Below are positions 8,502 to 16,907 of a stretch of 28,142 bases of DNA, piece after piece. The stretch spans positions 1 through 28,142 of the forward strand of contig RGCY01000001.1 in the NCBI GenBank assembly GCA_009918865.1, given 5' to 3'. The notes under the pieces are model-generated. The model saw only the letters and a program-made list of their open reading frames with translations. It was not told the DNA's origin and searched no databases. A program made the translations under genes and the position numbers. The first letter of the stretch is position 1. Each line of letters opens with the position of its first letter. This DNA comes from Actinomycetota bacterium (GTDB lineage Bacteria; Actinomycetota; Actinomycetes; S36-B12; UBA5976).

Positions 8502-9545
8502 GTGGATGGGGTGGCGGTGCTGGATTCACCGATTCGCTCTAGTGTCGCCGTTGTGACACAGACTCGTGGTGGTGCCGTCAACTCCACAAACCTAGGCATG
8601 CCTACCGACGAGGCACTTCCGCCGAGTGTGCGCATCACTGCCTGGCTGGCCTTGGCGGCCCAGATTGGCATCGTCATCACCGGTGCCTTGGTGCGGCTGA
8701 CCGGCTCAGGGCTTGGCTGCCCCACTTGGCCGGAATGTATGCCGGGTTCCTACACCCCTGTGCCTCATCCAGCATCGAAGTATCACGCGAGTATTGAGTT
8801 TGGTAACCGGCTTTTAACCTTCGCTGTCGCCGCTACGGCCATCGCAGCACTCATCACAGCGATGCGACACCTAAAGCACCACCCGAAGAAGCGAGCGCTA
8901 CGCCTTCTTGCTGCAAGCCCTCTACTTGGAACGGTTGCACAGGCGGTGGTGGGCGGCTTGACCGTGCTCACAGGGTTAAGCCCGTGGTGGGTTGCGGCAC
9001 ACTTCATCGTCAGTGCGGGCATCATCGCCGCAGCCCAGGTGTACGTCGTACGCGTGAGTTCACATGGTTCGCCTCTTTCAGAACCTGACTCGATCACCGT
9101 GCCGAATGCCGTGTCCACTGCCGCAATCCCTGTTCGATGGTTGATCCTTGGCGCCTCCGCGGTTTTGCTCCTTGGCACAGCCGTGACTGGCGCCGGACCG
9201 CACGCCGGCGATGCTGATGTCACAACTCGTTTCCCATGGCACCCGCTCGTTGCCACGGTTATGCACAGCAGTTCAGCCTGGACCCTTGTGGCGTGCGTGG
9301 TGATCTGTGTGCGCCGAACAACTGCACTCCCCCGGACAGATGTGCGACGACAAGTGAGCCGTCGTTTACTGGGGCTTTTGCTCACCCAAGCCGCGGTTGG
9401 ATACGCGCAATCAGCGTTGGATTTGCCAGCGGCGCTGGTGGGCGTACATGTGGCACTGGCAGTGTTGACGTGGAGTGGGGCTGTGCGATTAGCGGCGGTG
9501 TCTCGCAGTCAGCATGGTCACAGCGCCCTAACTCGCACCGCTTAA
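8502..9545 (+). CDS. ctaA: Heme A synthase (COX15/CtaA)
   Basis: CtaA oxidises the methyl group of heme O to make heme A for cytochrome oxidase; it is a membrane protein. About eight membrane segments are visible (near 45-66, 97-120, 134-157, 162-184, 210-230, 248-270, 288-303, 308-330). Also visible are the loop Cys pair GLGCPTWPEC (Cys73, Cys79), Glu99 of IEFGNR, TGAGPHAGD, and His167, His255 and His316. Asn102 sits where the Bacillus protein has its first heme-ligand His. The start is uncertain. ATG at 8502 gives 347 residues but has no ribosome-binding site. GTG at 8553 lies seven bases after TAGTGT (8540-8545) and would be a leaderless start giving 330 residues. ATG at 8598 is also possible. 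The gene ends four bases from the convergent ctaB. Confidence 0.92.
   Translation: MDGVAVLDSPIRSSVAVVTQTRGGAVNSTNLGMPTDEALPPSVRITAWLALAAQIGIVITGALVRLTGSGLGCPTWPECMPGSYTPVPHPASKYHASIEFGNRLLTFAVAATAIAALITAMRHLKHHPKKRALRLLAASPLLGTVAQAVVGGLTVLTGLSPWWVAAHFIVSAGIIAAAQVYVVRVSSHGSPLSEPDSITVPNAVSTAAIPVRWLILGASAVLLLGTAVTGAGPHAGDADVTTRFPWHPLVATVMHSSSAWTLVACVVICVRRTTALPRTDVRRQVSRRLLGLLLTQAAVGYAQSALDLPAALVGVHVALAVLTWSGAVRLAAVSRSQHGHSALTRTA
8540..8545 (+). promoter_or_regulatory. Possible -10 box for leaderless ctaA
   Basis: TAGTGT fits the actinobacterial TANNNT -10 pattern and is followed after seven bases by GTG (8553) in the ctaA frame. No good -35 is visible. If it is used, the first 17 codons counted from 8502 are not translated. 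Confidence 0.35.
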
Positions 9546-9549
9546 TTCA

Positions 9550-10452
9550 TCAACGTACGAATGCGTCCACACCGACGGCAAGGAAAACCAGCGTCAAATA
9601 TGTGATGGAAAAATGGAACAGCCGCATGGGCGATGATGCATCTTCGATGCGCGCACGTAAGCGATAGGCCTCAAATATGAACCATCCACCGGCCATGCTG
9701 GCACTTGACCAATACACAATCCCGGCACCAGCAAGCGGCGCGTACACCAGTGATGTTCCCACCGTCGCCCACGCATACCGAATCACAGCGTTTGCAACCG
9801 TGGGCGCACTTGCCACCGCACCGAGCATCGGAACTCCGGCTGCGTTGTAGTCATCTGCGAACTTCATGCTCAATGGCCAGTAGTGCGGCGGTGTCCAAAA
9901 GAAGACCACCAAAAACAAAGCAAGCGAAGCCATGGACACACGACCCGTGACAGCCGCCCAACCGATGAGAACCGGAAAGCAGCCCGCGAGTCCGCCCCAC
10001 ACGATGTTCGAACTGGTACGGCGCTTGAGCAGCACGGTGTAGCCACCCACGTAGGCGACGATGGCCGCACATGCCAATGCGGCGCTCAACCAGTTCACGA
10101 AAAGTCCGAGCAGAGCGATGCTCCCCACACCGAGTGCGGTGCCGAAGGCGATTGCCTGACTCACCCCGATGACGCCAGTGGCAGTCCCTCGATGTGCCGT
10201 GCGACGCATGGCTGCATCGATGTCTCGGTCCAGGACACAGTTGAAAACGTTGGCCGATGCTGCAGCCAATGTGCCCCCGGCCACAGTGCTCAGCAGTAGA
10301 CCCAGACTGACCCACCCCCCGGCGGCGGCGAACATCACGGGAATGGTGGTCACGAGCAACAACTCGATGATGCGAGGCTTCGTGAGCAGCACATAGTCAC
10401 GAACGACCGCACGAGACGTGGGACGCGAGACAACATCGCTTGTGACGGTCAC
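9550..10452 (-). CDS. ctaB: Protoheme IX farnesyltransferase (heme O synthase)
   Basis: CtaB attaches a farnesyl group to heme B, giving heme O, the substrate of CtaA. It is a UbiA-type polytopic membrane prenyltransferase of 300 residues. The first Asp-rich motif is NCVLDRDID (71-79), with TAHRGTATG after it; the second is DDYNAAGVPML (200-210). The C-terminal SSPMRLFHFSITYLTLVF is typical of CtaB. The GTG start at 10452 follows a TAGACT box by six bases, which suggests a leaderless message. Here ctaA and ctaB face each other tail to tail instead of forming an operon, so the two heme steps are separately promoted. Confidence 0.96.
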   Translation of the reverse strand: MTVTSDVVSRPTSRAVVRDYVLLTKPRIIELLLVTTIPVMFAAAGGWVSLGLLLSTVAGGTLAAASANVFNCVLDRDIDAAMRRTAHRGTATGVIGVSQAIAFGTALGVGSIALLGLFVNWLSAALACAAIVAYVGGYTVLLKRRTSSNIVWGGLAGCFPVLIGWAAVTGRVSMASLALFLVVFFWTPPHYWPLSMKFADDYNAAGVPMLGAVASAPTVANAVIRYAWATVGTSLVYAPLAGAGIVYWSSASMAGGWFIFEAYRLRARIEDASSPMRLFHFSITYLTLVFLAVGVDAFVR

Positions 10453-10458
10453 GCCACG

Positions 10459-10464
10459 AGTCTA
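10459..10464 (-). promoter_or_regulatory. -10 box of ctaB, leaderless
   Basis: On the minus strand TAGACT (TANNNT) ends six bases before the ctaB GTG. The spacing places the transcription start at or next to the start codon. No consensus -35 is visible. It lies only 16 bases from the opposing tkt box, so the two promoters share DNA. Confidence 0.55.
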
Positions 10465-10480
10465 TGAGCGTCTGCGCCGC

Positions 10481-10486
10481 TAGGCT
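10481..10486 (+). promoter_or_regulatory. -10 box of tkt operon, leaderless
   Basis: TAGGCT (TANNNT) is followed after seven bases by GTG at 10494, in frame with the conserved transketolase sequence. This arrangement decides the tkt start. The upstream -35 region shows no consensus. Confidence 0.55.
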
Positions 10487-10493
10487 CACCGCC

Positions 10494-12548
10494 GTGGCTG
10501 CGTTGAACTGGACTGAATTGGACGATCGAGCCGTCGCCACCGCGCGCGTGCTCGCAATGGATGCGGTGCAGAAGGTCGGTAACGGCCACCCTGGCACCGC
10601 GATGGCGCTGGCTCCTGCGGCTTATCTGCTGTTCCAACATCACCTGCGCCATGACCCGAGTGATCCGCTTTGGCTTGGCCGTGACCGCTTTGTGCTGTCG
10701 TGTGGGCACTCCAGCCTGACGCTTTACATTCAACTGTTCCTCTCCGGATACGACCTAACACTTGAAGACTTAATGGAATTTCGCACCGCCGGAAGTGCCA
10801 CACCTGGCCACCCTGAGTACGGGCACACCGTTGGGGTGGAAACCACCACCGGTCCGTTAGGACAAGGGGTTGCAACTGCGGTGGGCATGGCGATGTCGCA
10901 GCGCTACTGGCGCTACACCCTTGATCCACACGCCCCCCGTGGTCAAAGTCCATTCGACCATCGAGTCTGGGTGTTGGCGTCCGATGGTGATTTAGAAGAG
11001 GGCATCAGTGGCGAAGCCTCATCATTGGCAGGTACCCAAAAACTCGACAACCTCGTTGTCATCTACGACGACAACAGAATCTCCATTGAAGGTGACACGC
11101 ACCGTGCGTTCACTGAGGACGTCGCCGCGCGCTACCAGGCATATGGGTGGCACACCATTACCGTGGAGCACCAAACAGATGGCAGCGTGGATGTTGCGCA
11201 CTTGCACTCCGCACTTACAGAAGCCGCCGCAGTCTCCGACAAGCCCACGCTGATTCGACTGCGCACCGTCATTGCCTGGCCCGCACCAAACGCGCGCAAC
11301 ACTGCAAAATCGCATGGGTCAGCACTTGGCGCTGCCGAAGTTGCGGCGACCAAAGAAGTGCTGGGATTCAACCCAGAGGAATCATTCGTTGTCGATGCCG
11401 ATGTGCTTGAACACACGCAGCAGGTGGCGCAGCGTGGTGCTGCAGCGAATGAACAGTGGGCACGAAAGTTCCAGCTTTGGTCAACGCAGAATGTTGAGAC
11501 CGCACGATTGCTCGAGCGCCTCCACACTGGTTTGCTGCCATCGGACATTGAACTCGCACTACCGCAATTCAACGAAGGCGAGAAGATTGCAACACGTGCA
11601 GCATTTGGTACGGCGTTGAATGCACTCGCCGACTACCTCCCCGAGCTTTGGGGCGGTAGCGCTGACCTTGCAGAGAGCAACAACACCACAATCCATGACG
11701 GTGGCTCATTCCTGCCGGATGGTTCCGGTTTTTCAGATGCTGCCGTCAACGGCCGCATCATTCACTTTGGTGTTCGTGAACACGCGATGGGAGCCATCGT
11801 CAACGGAATTGCGTTGGATGGTCTATCTCGACCTTTTGCCGGAACGTTCCTTGTGTTTAGTGACTACATGCGTGGTGCAGTGCGCCTCTCCGCGCTCATG
11901 CAAACGCGCAGTCTTTTTGTTTGGACACACGACAGCATCGGCCTTGGTGAAGACGGACCCACGCACCAACCAATTGAACACCTCTGGGCGCTGCGCGCAA
12001 TCCCGGAATTTTCGGTCCTGCGACCTGCGGATGCCAATGAGACATCCGTTGTGTTCCTTGAGGCATTGCGACGCAATGCACCTGCCGGTTTGGTGCTCAC
12101 TCGACAGGCCATTCCGGTGCTCGGTGACGCACCTGCACTTTCGGCCCGTCGCGGTGGTTACATCATTCGCCAGGAATCAGGCTCTCAACTAGATGTCATC
12201 TTGATTGCAACCGGTTCGGAGGTTGCCCTCGCAATTGAATCCGCCGAGGCACTGTCAGAAGAAGGTATTGGCGCTCGCGTGGTTTCGATGCCAAGCATTG
12301 AATGGTTCACCGAACAACCTCTGGACTATCAAGAACAGGTTCTTCCCAAAGCCGTCCGAGCACGTGTTGCGATAGAAGCAGGTGCAACTCAAGGCTGGTG
12401 GAGATTTGTGGGCACTGACGGTGCAGTGATTGGCATTGATGAGTTTGGTGCTTCGGCTAGCGCGGAACATCTCTTCGAAGAGCGTGGCTTCACCATTGCC
12501 AATGTTGTAACAATTGCTCATGAAACCATAGAGAGGGCTCAAGGATGA
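10494..12548 (+). CDS. tkt: Transketolase
   Basis: A thiamine-diphosphate enzyme of the non-oxidative pentose-phosphate pathway; it moves two-carbon units between sugar phosphates. At 684 residues the length is normal. Motifs in order are NGHPGTAM with catalytic His32, FVLSCGHSS, the cofactor-binding motif SDGDLEEG running on to DDNRISIEG, FGVREHAMGAIVNG with the catalytic Glu, and GPTHQPIEHL. I chose GTG at 10494 over ATG at 10464 because it sits seven bases after a TAGGCT box and because ATG 10464 overlaps the ctaB -10 box. It is the first gene of tkt-tal-zwf-opcA-pgl, all joined by short overlaps. Confidence 0.96.
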   Translation: MAALNWTELDDRAVATARVLAMDAVQKVGNGHPGTAMALAPAAYLLFQHHLRHDPSDPLWLGRDRFVLSCGHSSLTLYIQLFLSGYDLTLEDLMEFRTAGSATPGHPEYGHTVGVETTTGPLGQGVATAVGMAMSQRYWRYTLDPHAPRGQSPFDHRVWVLASDGDLEEGISGEASSLAGTQKLDNLVVIYDDNRISIEGDTHRAFTEDVAARYQAYGWHTITVEHQTDGSVDVAHLHSALTEAAAVSDKPTLIRLRTVIAWPAPNARNTAKSHGSALGAAEVAATKEVLGFNPEESFVVDADVLEHTQQVAQRGAAANEQWARKFQLWSTQNVETARLLERLHTGLLPSDIELALPQFNEGEKIATRAAFGTALNALADYLPELWGGSADLAESNNTTIHDGGSFLPDGSGFSDAAVNGRIIHFGVREHAMGAIVNGIALDGLSRPFAGTFLVFSDYMRGAVRLSALMQTRSLFVWTHDSIGLGEDGPTHQPIEHLWALRAIPEFSVLRPADANETSVVFLEALRRNAPAGLVLTRQAIPVLGDAPALSARRGGYIIRQESGSQLDVILIATGSEVALAIESAEALSEEGIGARVVSMPSIEWFTEQPLDYQEQVLPKAVRARVAIEAGATQGWWRFVGTDGAVIGIDEFGASASAEHLFEERGFTIANVVTIAHETIERAQG

Positions 12549-13651
12549 GCACGCGACCACTTGCTGAGTTAAGTGCCGCCGGCGTTTCCGTCTGGCTCGA
12601 CGACCTCAGTCGCGGACGTCTGCAAAGTGGGTCGTTGAGCGAACTGATTGCACATTCCAATGTGGTTGGAGTGACCACCAACCCATCCATTTTCGCCAAA
12701 GCGGTGGCTAGCGGTGGCGCGGAGTACGCACCACAACTCGCGGACCTGCGTGCAGCCGGAGCAGATGCCGATACTGCGGTGCGCGATGTGACCGTGGCCG
12801 ATGTGCAGGCTGCCTGTGACCTTTTCCTGCCTATCTATGAATCCACACACGGCATAGATGGTCGCGTGAGTATTGAAGTGGATCCACGTCTAGCCCATGA
12901 CACGACCGGCACGATTGCAGACGGTCGCCGCCTATTTGCAGCAGTGAATCGCCAGAATGTGATGATCAAGGTTCCGGCCACACTGGCTGGGTTGCCGGCA
13001 GTGACAACACTCATCAGCGAGGGCATCAGCGTCAACTGCACCTTGATTTTCGGCATCGCACGCTATCGGGAAGTTCTCAGTGCTTGGGCTGATGGACTCG
13101 CAGCAGCCCGGGCGTTCGGGCGCGACCTAGGGAACATCCACTCCGTGGCATCGTTCTTTGTGAGTCGAGTTGACACCGCCGTGGATGCTGCACTGAAAGC
13201 CCACCCAGATGTTCAGGCAGCCGAATTCCTGGGACAGGCAGCAATCGCAAATGCGCGGCTTGCCTGGGAAGCCTTTGAAAACTTCCGCGCGAGTACTCAA
13301 TGGCAGGAGTTGCAGACTGCTGGCGCTCACATTCAGCGACCACTGTGGGCTTCCACCGGTGTCAAAGACCCGGCGTATGACGACACCCGTTACGTGGTTG
13401 AACTCGTTGCTCGTCCATGTGTGAACACCATGCCAGCCGCCACTCTCGATGCCGTTGCAGACCATGGGCGCATCACTGGTGACACCATCTCACCCAATGT
13501 GGAGTCAGCGAGATTGACCTGGGAACGACTTGCAGCACTGGGTATCAACTACGACACGATTGTCAACGAGCTTGAAGTTGCAGGGGTCACCCAATTCATC
13601 GACGCGTGGAATGACTTACTGGCCACAGTTTCTGCCGCGTTGGCAGATTGA
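12545..13651 (+). CDS. tal: Transaldolase
   Basis: Transfers a dihydroxyacetone unit between sedoheptulose-7-phosphate and glyceraldehyde-3-phosphate. It is 368 residues, the length of the long actinobacterial form. VGVTTNPSIF (41-50), the Schiff-base lysine in NVMIKVPAT (Lys142), SVNCTLIFG and WASTGVKDPAYDDTRYV are all present. Its ATG overlaps the tkt stop in an ATGA. Confidence 0.97.
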   Translation: MSTRPLAELSAAGVSVWLDDLSRGRLQSGSLSELIAHSNVVGVTTNPSIFAKAVASGGAEYAPQLADLRAAGADADTAVRDVTVADVQAACDLFLPIYESTHGIDGRVSIEVDPRLAHDTTGTIADGRRLFAAVNRQNVMIKVPATLAGLPAVTTLISEGISVNCTLIFGIARYREVLSAWADGLAAARAFGRDLGNIHSVASFFVSRVDTAVDAALKAHPDVQAAEFLGQAAIANARLAWEAFENFRASTQWQELQTAGAHIQRPLWASTGVKDPAYDDTRYVVELVARPCVNTMPAATLDAVADHGRITGDTISPNVESARLTWERLAALGINYDTIVNELEVAGVTQFIDAWNDLLATVSAALAD

Positions 13652-13680
13652 AGACTGAGCCAAAGGCAGAGGATGGACGT

Positions 13681-15198
13681 GTGAACAATCCACTTCGCGA
13701 TCCGCGTGACCGCAGACTGCCTCGCATCGCCGGACCATGCAGCTTGGTCATCTTTGGTGTCACGGGAGACTTAGCGCGTCGAAAGCTGATGCCCGCGATT
13801 TACGACCTAGCCAACCGCGGCCTCTTGCCACCGGGCTTTGCATTGGTCGGGTTTGCACGCCGAGACTTCGCCACCCAAGACTTCGCGCAGATTGTTCATG
13901 ATGCTGTCCGCGAACATGCGCGCACACCGTTCAACGAGGACACATGGCAGCAACTTGCGGCTGGTATCCGGTATGTCACCGGTGACCTTGGTGACCCATC
14001 TGCTTTTGCTGCACTCAATCAGACTGTTGCCACATTGGATGCTGAGTTGGGCACTGGCGGAAATCATGCCTTTTACCTTTCCATCCCCCCTGGGATGTTC
14101 CCGACGGTGGTTGAACAATTGAAGTCTTCAGGTTTGTCTCAACAGCGGCCAGACGCATGGCGTCGTGTCGTTGTCGAGAAGCCTTTTGGTCATGATTTAG
14201 CCAGCGCACAGGAACTTAACCGCACGCTTGGTGAAGTTTTTCCCACGGGCAGTGTGTTTCGTATCGACCACTACCTTGGCAAAGAGACCGTGCAGAACAT
14301 CCTTGCCCTGCGCTTTGCCAACGCAATGTTTGAACCGGTCTGGAATAGCAACTTTGTTGACCATGTGCAAATCACCATGGCTGAAGACATTGGCATCGGT
14401 GGTCGCGCTGGTTACTACGACGGCATCGGTGCGGCTCGTGATGTCATTCAGAACCACCTGCTGCAACTACTCGCACTTACTGCGATGGAAGAGCCCATCT
14501 CCTTTGATGCCACACACGTGCGCTTTGAGAAGGAGAAAATTCTGCAGGCGGTGGTGCTGCCTGATGACCTCGCAACCAGCACTGCCCGTGGTCAATATGC
14601 CGGCGGCTGGCAAGGTGGCGAGTTGGTGGCTGGCTACCACGATGAGTCAGGCGTGCTACCTGATTCGTCCACAGAGACTTATGCCGCAGTGAAACTTCTT
14701 GTTGATACTCGCCGCTGGGCGGGTGTGCCGTTCTACCTTCGCACGGGTAAGCGTCTCGCTCGCCGAGTCACTGAGATTGCCGTGGTCTTCAAACGCGCTC
14801 CGCACTTGCCTTTTGCCGTAACTGACACTCGCGAACTCGGTAACAACGCGCTTGTGATTCGAGTGCAACCTGATGAAGGTGTGACCGTGCGCTTTGGGTC
14901 AAAGGTGCCGGGCACTGCAATGGAAGTGCGCGATGTTTCCATGGACTTTGGCTACGGAGAGTCCTTCACGGAGACAAGTCCAGAGGCCTACGAGCGATTG
15001 ATTCTCGATGTTTTGCTCGGGGACCCGCCACTCTTCCCACGACACGAAGAAGTAGAGCAGTCGTGGCGAATCTTGGATCCAGTCTTGGAATTCTGGGCCC
15101 ATCACGACAAGCCTGCGGCCTATGCGGCTGGAACCTGGGGTCCAGCAAGTGCCGAAGCGATGTTGGCTCGCGATGGCCGGACGTGGCGGCGCCCATGA
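13681..15198 (+). CDS. zwf: Glucose-6-phosphate dehydrogenase
   Basis: Oxidises glucose-6-phosphate to 6-phosphogluconolactone and is the entry step of the oxidative pentose-phosphate pathway. The nucleotide-binding GVTGDLARRK is near residues 26-35, EKPFGHD near 166-172 and the active-site RIDHYLGKE near 194-202. Two starts compete. TTG at 13648 overlaps the tal stop (TTGA) and gives 516 residues. GTG at 13681 gives 505 residues, has GAGGA seven bases upstream, and begins just before the conserved NPLRD as in Streptomyces homologues. I prefer 13681. OpcA, encoded next, is its known actinobacterial partner. Confidence 0.94.
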   Translation: MNNPLRDPRDRRLPRIAGPCSLVIFGVTGDLARRKLMPAIYDLANRGLLPPGFALVGFARRDFATQDFAQIVHDAVREHARTPFNEDTWQQLAAGIRYVTGDLGDPSAFAALNQTVATLDAELGTGGNHAFYLSIPPGMFPTVVEQLKSSGLSQQRPDAWRRVVVEKPFGHDLASAQELNRTLGEVFPTGSVFRIDHYLGKETVQNILALRFANAMFEPVWNSNFVDHVQITMAEDIGIGGRAGYYDGIGAARDVIQNHLLQLLALTAMEEPISFDATHVRFEKEKILQAVVLPDDLATSTARGQYAGGWQGGELVAGYHDESGVLPDSSTETYAAVKLLVDTRRWAGVPFYLRTGKRLARRVTEIAVVFKRAPHLPFAVTDTRELGNNALVIRVQPDEGVTVRFGSKVPGTAMEVRDVSMDFGYGESFTETSPEAYERLILDVLLGDPPLFPRHEEVEQSWRILDPVLEFWAHHDKPAAYAAGTWGPASAEAMLARDGRTWRRP

Positions 15199-16109
15199 TT
15201 CGGTTAGAAGACACCACTGTTTCCGCCATCTCCGAAGCCATTCGAGCGGAGAAGAACCGCAAAGGCGCCATCGCCGTGGGCATGGTGCTGACGCTGATTG
15301 TGGTTGCAGACGAAGCCGACCAGGCCGATGCGCTGCACGCTGCCACAGCTGCCGCTAGCGAACATCCGATGCGCATTCTTGGCATCATCCCCCGACCAGG
15401 TCGCACCGCTGCGCAATTGGATGCAGAGATTTCTGTCGCCGGCGATGAAGGCCCCGGTGAGTTGATTGCGTTGCGCTTACGCGGTCCGATGGCCGCTCAC
15501 ACCGCCAGCGTCGCCCTACCGCTTCTGATTCCAGACGCGCCGGTGGTGGTGTGGTGGGCAAGCGATGCACCGAAGTCCCCTGCCACTGACCCACTTGGAT
15601 TACTTGCGCGTCGGCGCATCACAGACGCGGCATTGGCCGCGCGTAGCCGGGCTGAGCTTCAAGAGCATGCGCACTCCTACGCACCAGGAGACACTGATTT
15701 TGCCTGGACTCGTGTCACACCGTGGCGGGCGTTACTTGCTGCAGCACTTGATCGACCCCATGCACCGGTTACCGGCGCGGAGGTTGCCGCTGCTCGCAGC
15801 AACCCAAGTGGACCGCTGCTAGCAGCGTGGCTTCATCAGGCATTGGGAGTGCCTGTCACCATGCGCGCATCACGGGGACCAGGAATCACTGCTGTCCATT
15901 TACACACGCAGCGCGGTGACATCAGCATCACCCGACCAGACGGCACGAAAGCAACACTGCAGGTGCCGGGATATCCAGCGAGTGAAGTCGGCTTGCGTCG
16001 ACGCGATACGCGCGACCTGTTGCTCGAAGAGTTGCGCCGACTTGACCCGGATGAGGTGTATGCCGACACTCTGGCTGCTAGCCCTCACTTTCATGCCGAT
16101 GGTCCATGA
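15195..16109 (+). CDS. opcA: OpcA, glucose-6-phosphate dehydrogenase assembly protein
   Basis: OpcA helps assemble or activate glucose-6-phosphate dehydrogenase, and in Actinobacteria its gene follows zwf. This 304-residue protein has the usual stretches: GAIAVGMVLTLIV near the start, ASEHPMRILGI, GELIALRLRGPMAAHTASV, LPLLIPDAPVVVWW, DPLGLLARRRITDA, and APGDTDFAWTRVTPWRALLAAALD. I chose ATG at 15195 because it overlaps the zwf stop by four bases; the open frame extends upstream to 15063 only by running through zwf. Confidence 0.95.
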   Translation: MIRLEDTTVSAISEAIRAEKNRKGAIAVGMVLTLIVVADEADQADALHAATAAASEHPMRILGIIPRPGRTAAQLDAEISVAGDEGPGELIALRLRGPMAAHTASVALPLLIPDAPVVVWWASDAPKSPATDPLGLLARRRITDAALAARSRAELQEHAHSYAPGDTDFAWTRVTPWRALLAAALDRPHAPVTGAEVAAARSNPSGPLLAAWLHQALGVPVTMRASRGPGITAVHLHTQRGDISITRPDGTKATLQVPGYPASEVGLRRRDTRDLLLEELRRLDPDEVYADTLAASPHFHADGP

Positions 16110-16774
16110 CCGTCGCCATCCGTGAATTCGCAACCGCCGATGACCTTGTGGCCGCGGTGGTTGACACAGTGATGCATAGCGACCTGTCACACGGAGTCGC
16201 GCTCACCGGCGGTCGAGTGGGGACGCGTGTGAGTCTCGCGCTCCTAGACGCAATCAAGGCAACAGCGCACTCGCGTGAGGCCGGTGTTGAGGCAACCCAC
16301 TTCTGGTTCAGTGACGAGCGTTACCTGCCGCACGGCGACTCGCAGCGCAATGACACAGCGTTGCTCACTCACGCTCATGAATCATCAGTGGTGACGATTG
16401 AGTCAGTGCTCGGTCCGCGAGATGCATCAACCATCGACATGGCCGCCCTTGACTACCAAACCAGACTTCACGCAGTTGGAATGCCTAAGGTTGCTGTCGT
16501 AAGCATTGGCCCAGATGGACATGTGGCATCGATTTTTCCTGGTCACGCGCTGCATCGAGCGACAGATGCCTCGGTTCGCGCCATCACGGACTCCCCGAAA
16601 CCGCCACCGGTGCGAGTCACATGGACGTTGCCACTGCTTCACCAATGTGAATCTCTGCTGCTTCTTGCCGCCGGAGATGACAAGAGGGAGATAGTGCAGC
16701 GCGTGCTCGCTGGAGATGCGTCACTTCCTGCGACGGACTTGATTGGCAATTCAGCCACGCTTTTCATCGCCTAG
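16106..16774 (+). CDS. pgl: 6-phosphogluconolactonase
   Basis: Hydrolyses 6-phosphogluconolactone, the product of Zwf. It is 222 residues, slightly short for the family (about 240-250). FSDERYLP (68-75) and the active-site stretch GPDGHVASIFPGH (135-147) are present; the N-terminal phosphate loop reads LTGGRVGTRV. Last gene of the pentose-phosphate operon, with an ATGA overlap with opcA. A pair of hairpins follows in the convergent gap to rbpA. 6-phosphogluconate dehydrogenase is not encoded here. Confidence 0.94.
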   Translation: MTVAIREFATADDLVAAVVDTVMHSDLSHGVALTGGRVGTRVSLALLDAIKATAHSREAGVEATHFWFSDERYLPHGDSQRNDTALLTHAHESSVVTIESVLGPRDASTIDMAALDYQTRLHAVGMPKVAVVSIGPDGHVASIFPGHALHRATDASVRAITDSPKPPPVRVTWTLPLLHQCESLLLLAAGDDKREIVQRVLAGDASLPATDLIGNSATLFIA

Positions 16775-16853
16775 GTAGAGCGACGAGAATGAAGAAACAA
16801 GCACAGAAGCCCGATAGACCGTGCGCGATATTTCACGACGATTACCGCTTACG

Positions 16854-16888
16854 TTGCTGCCTCAACGACAGTACACACGAGGCGGCAA
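16854..16888 (+). terminator. Long hairpin after pgl, probable terminator
   Basis: TTGCTGCCTC (16854-16863) pairs with GAGGCGGCAA (16879-16888), ten pairs with one U-G wobble when read on the plus strand, and a 15-base loop. It lies 80 bases past the pgl stop. On the minus strand the wobble becomes a mismatch, so it favours the plus-strand operon. No T tract follows. Confidence 0.45.
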
Positions 16889-16904
16889 TCACCTGAGCAG
16901 GTGA
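16889..16904. terminator. Second hairpin between convergent pgl and rbpA
   Basis: TCACCT (16889-16894) and AGGTGA (16899-16904) form a perfect six-pair stem with loop GAGC. It directly abuts the preceding hairpin and ends three bases from the rbpA stop. It is symmetric and could serve both operons. No T tract is present on either side. Confidence 0.45.
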
Positions 16905-16907
16905 CAG

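Noticed and set aside
10442..10452. Inverted repeat GTGAC-G-GTCAC at the ctaB start
   Set aside because: It is made by the first codons of ctaB (Met-Thr-Val-Thr) and the spacing does not fit the CRP pattern; no reason to call an operator.
15063..15194. Upstream extension of opcA
   Set aside because: It lies wholly within zwf in another frame; ATG 15195 with the four-base overlap and homologue starts is far better.
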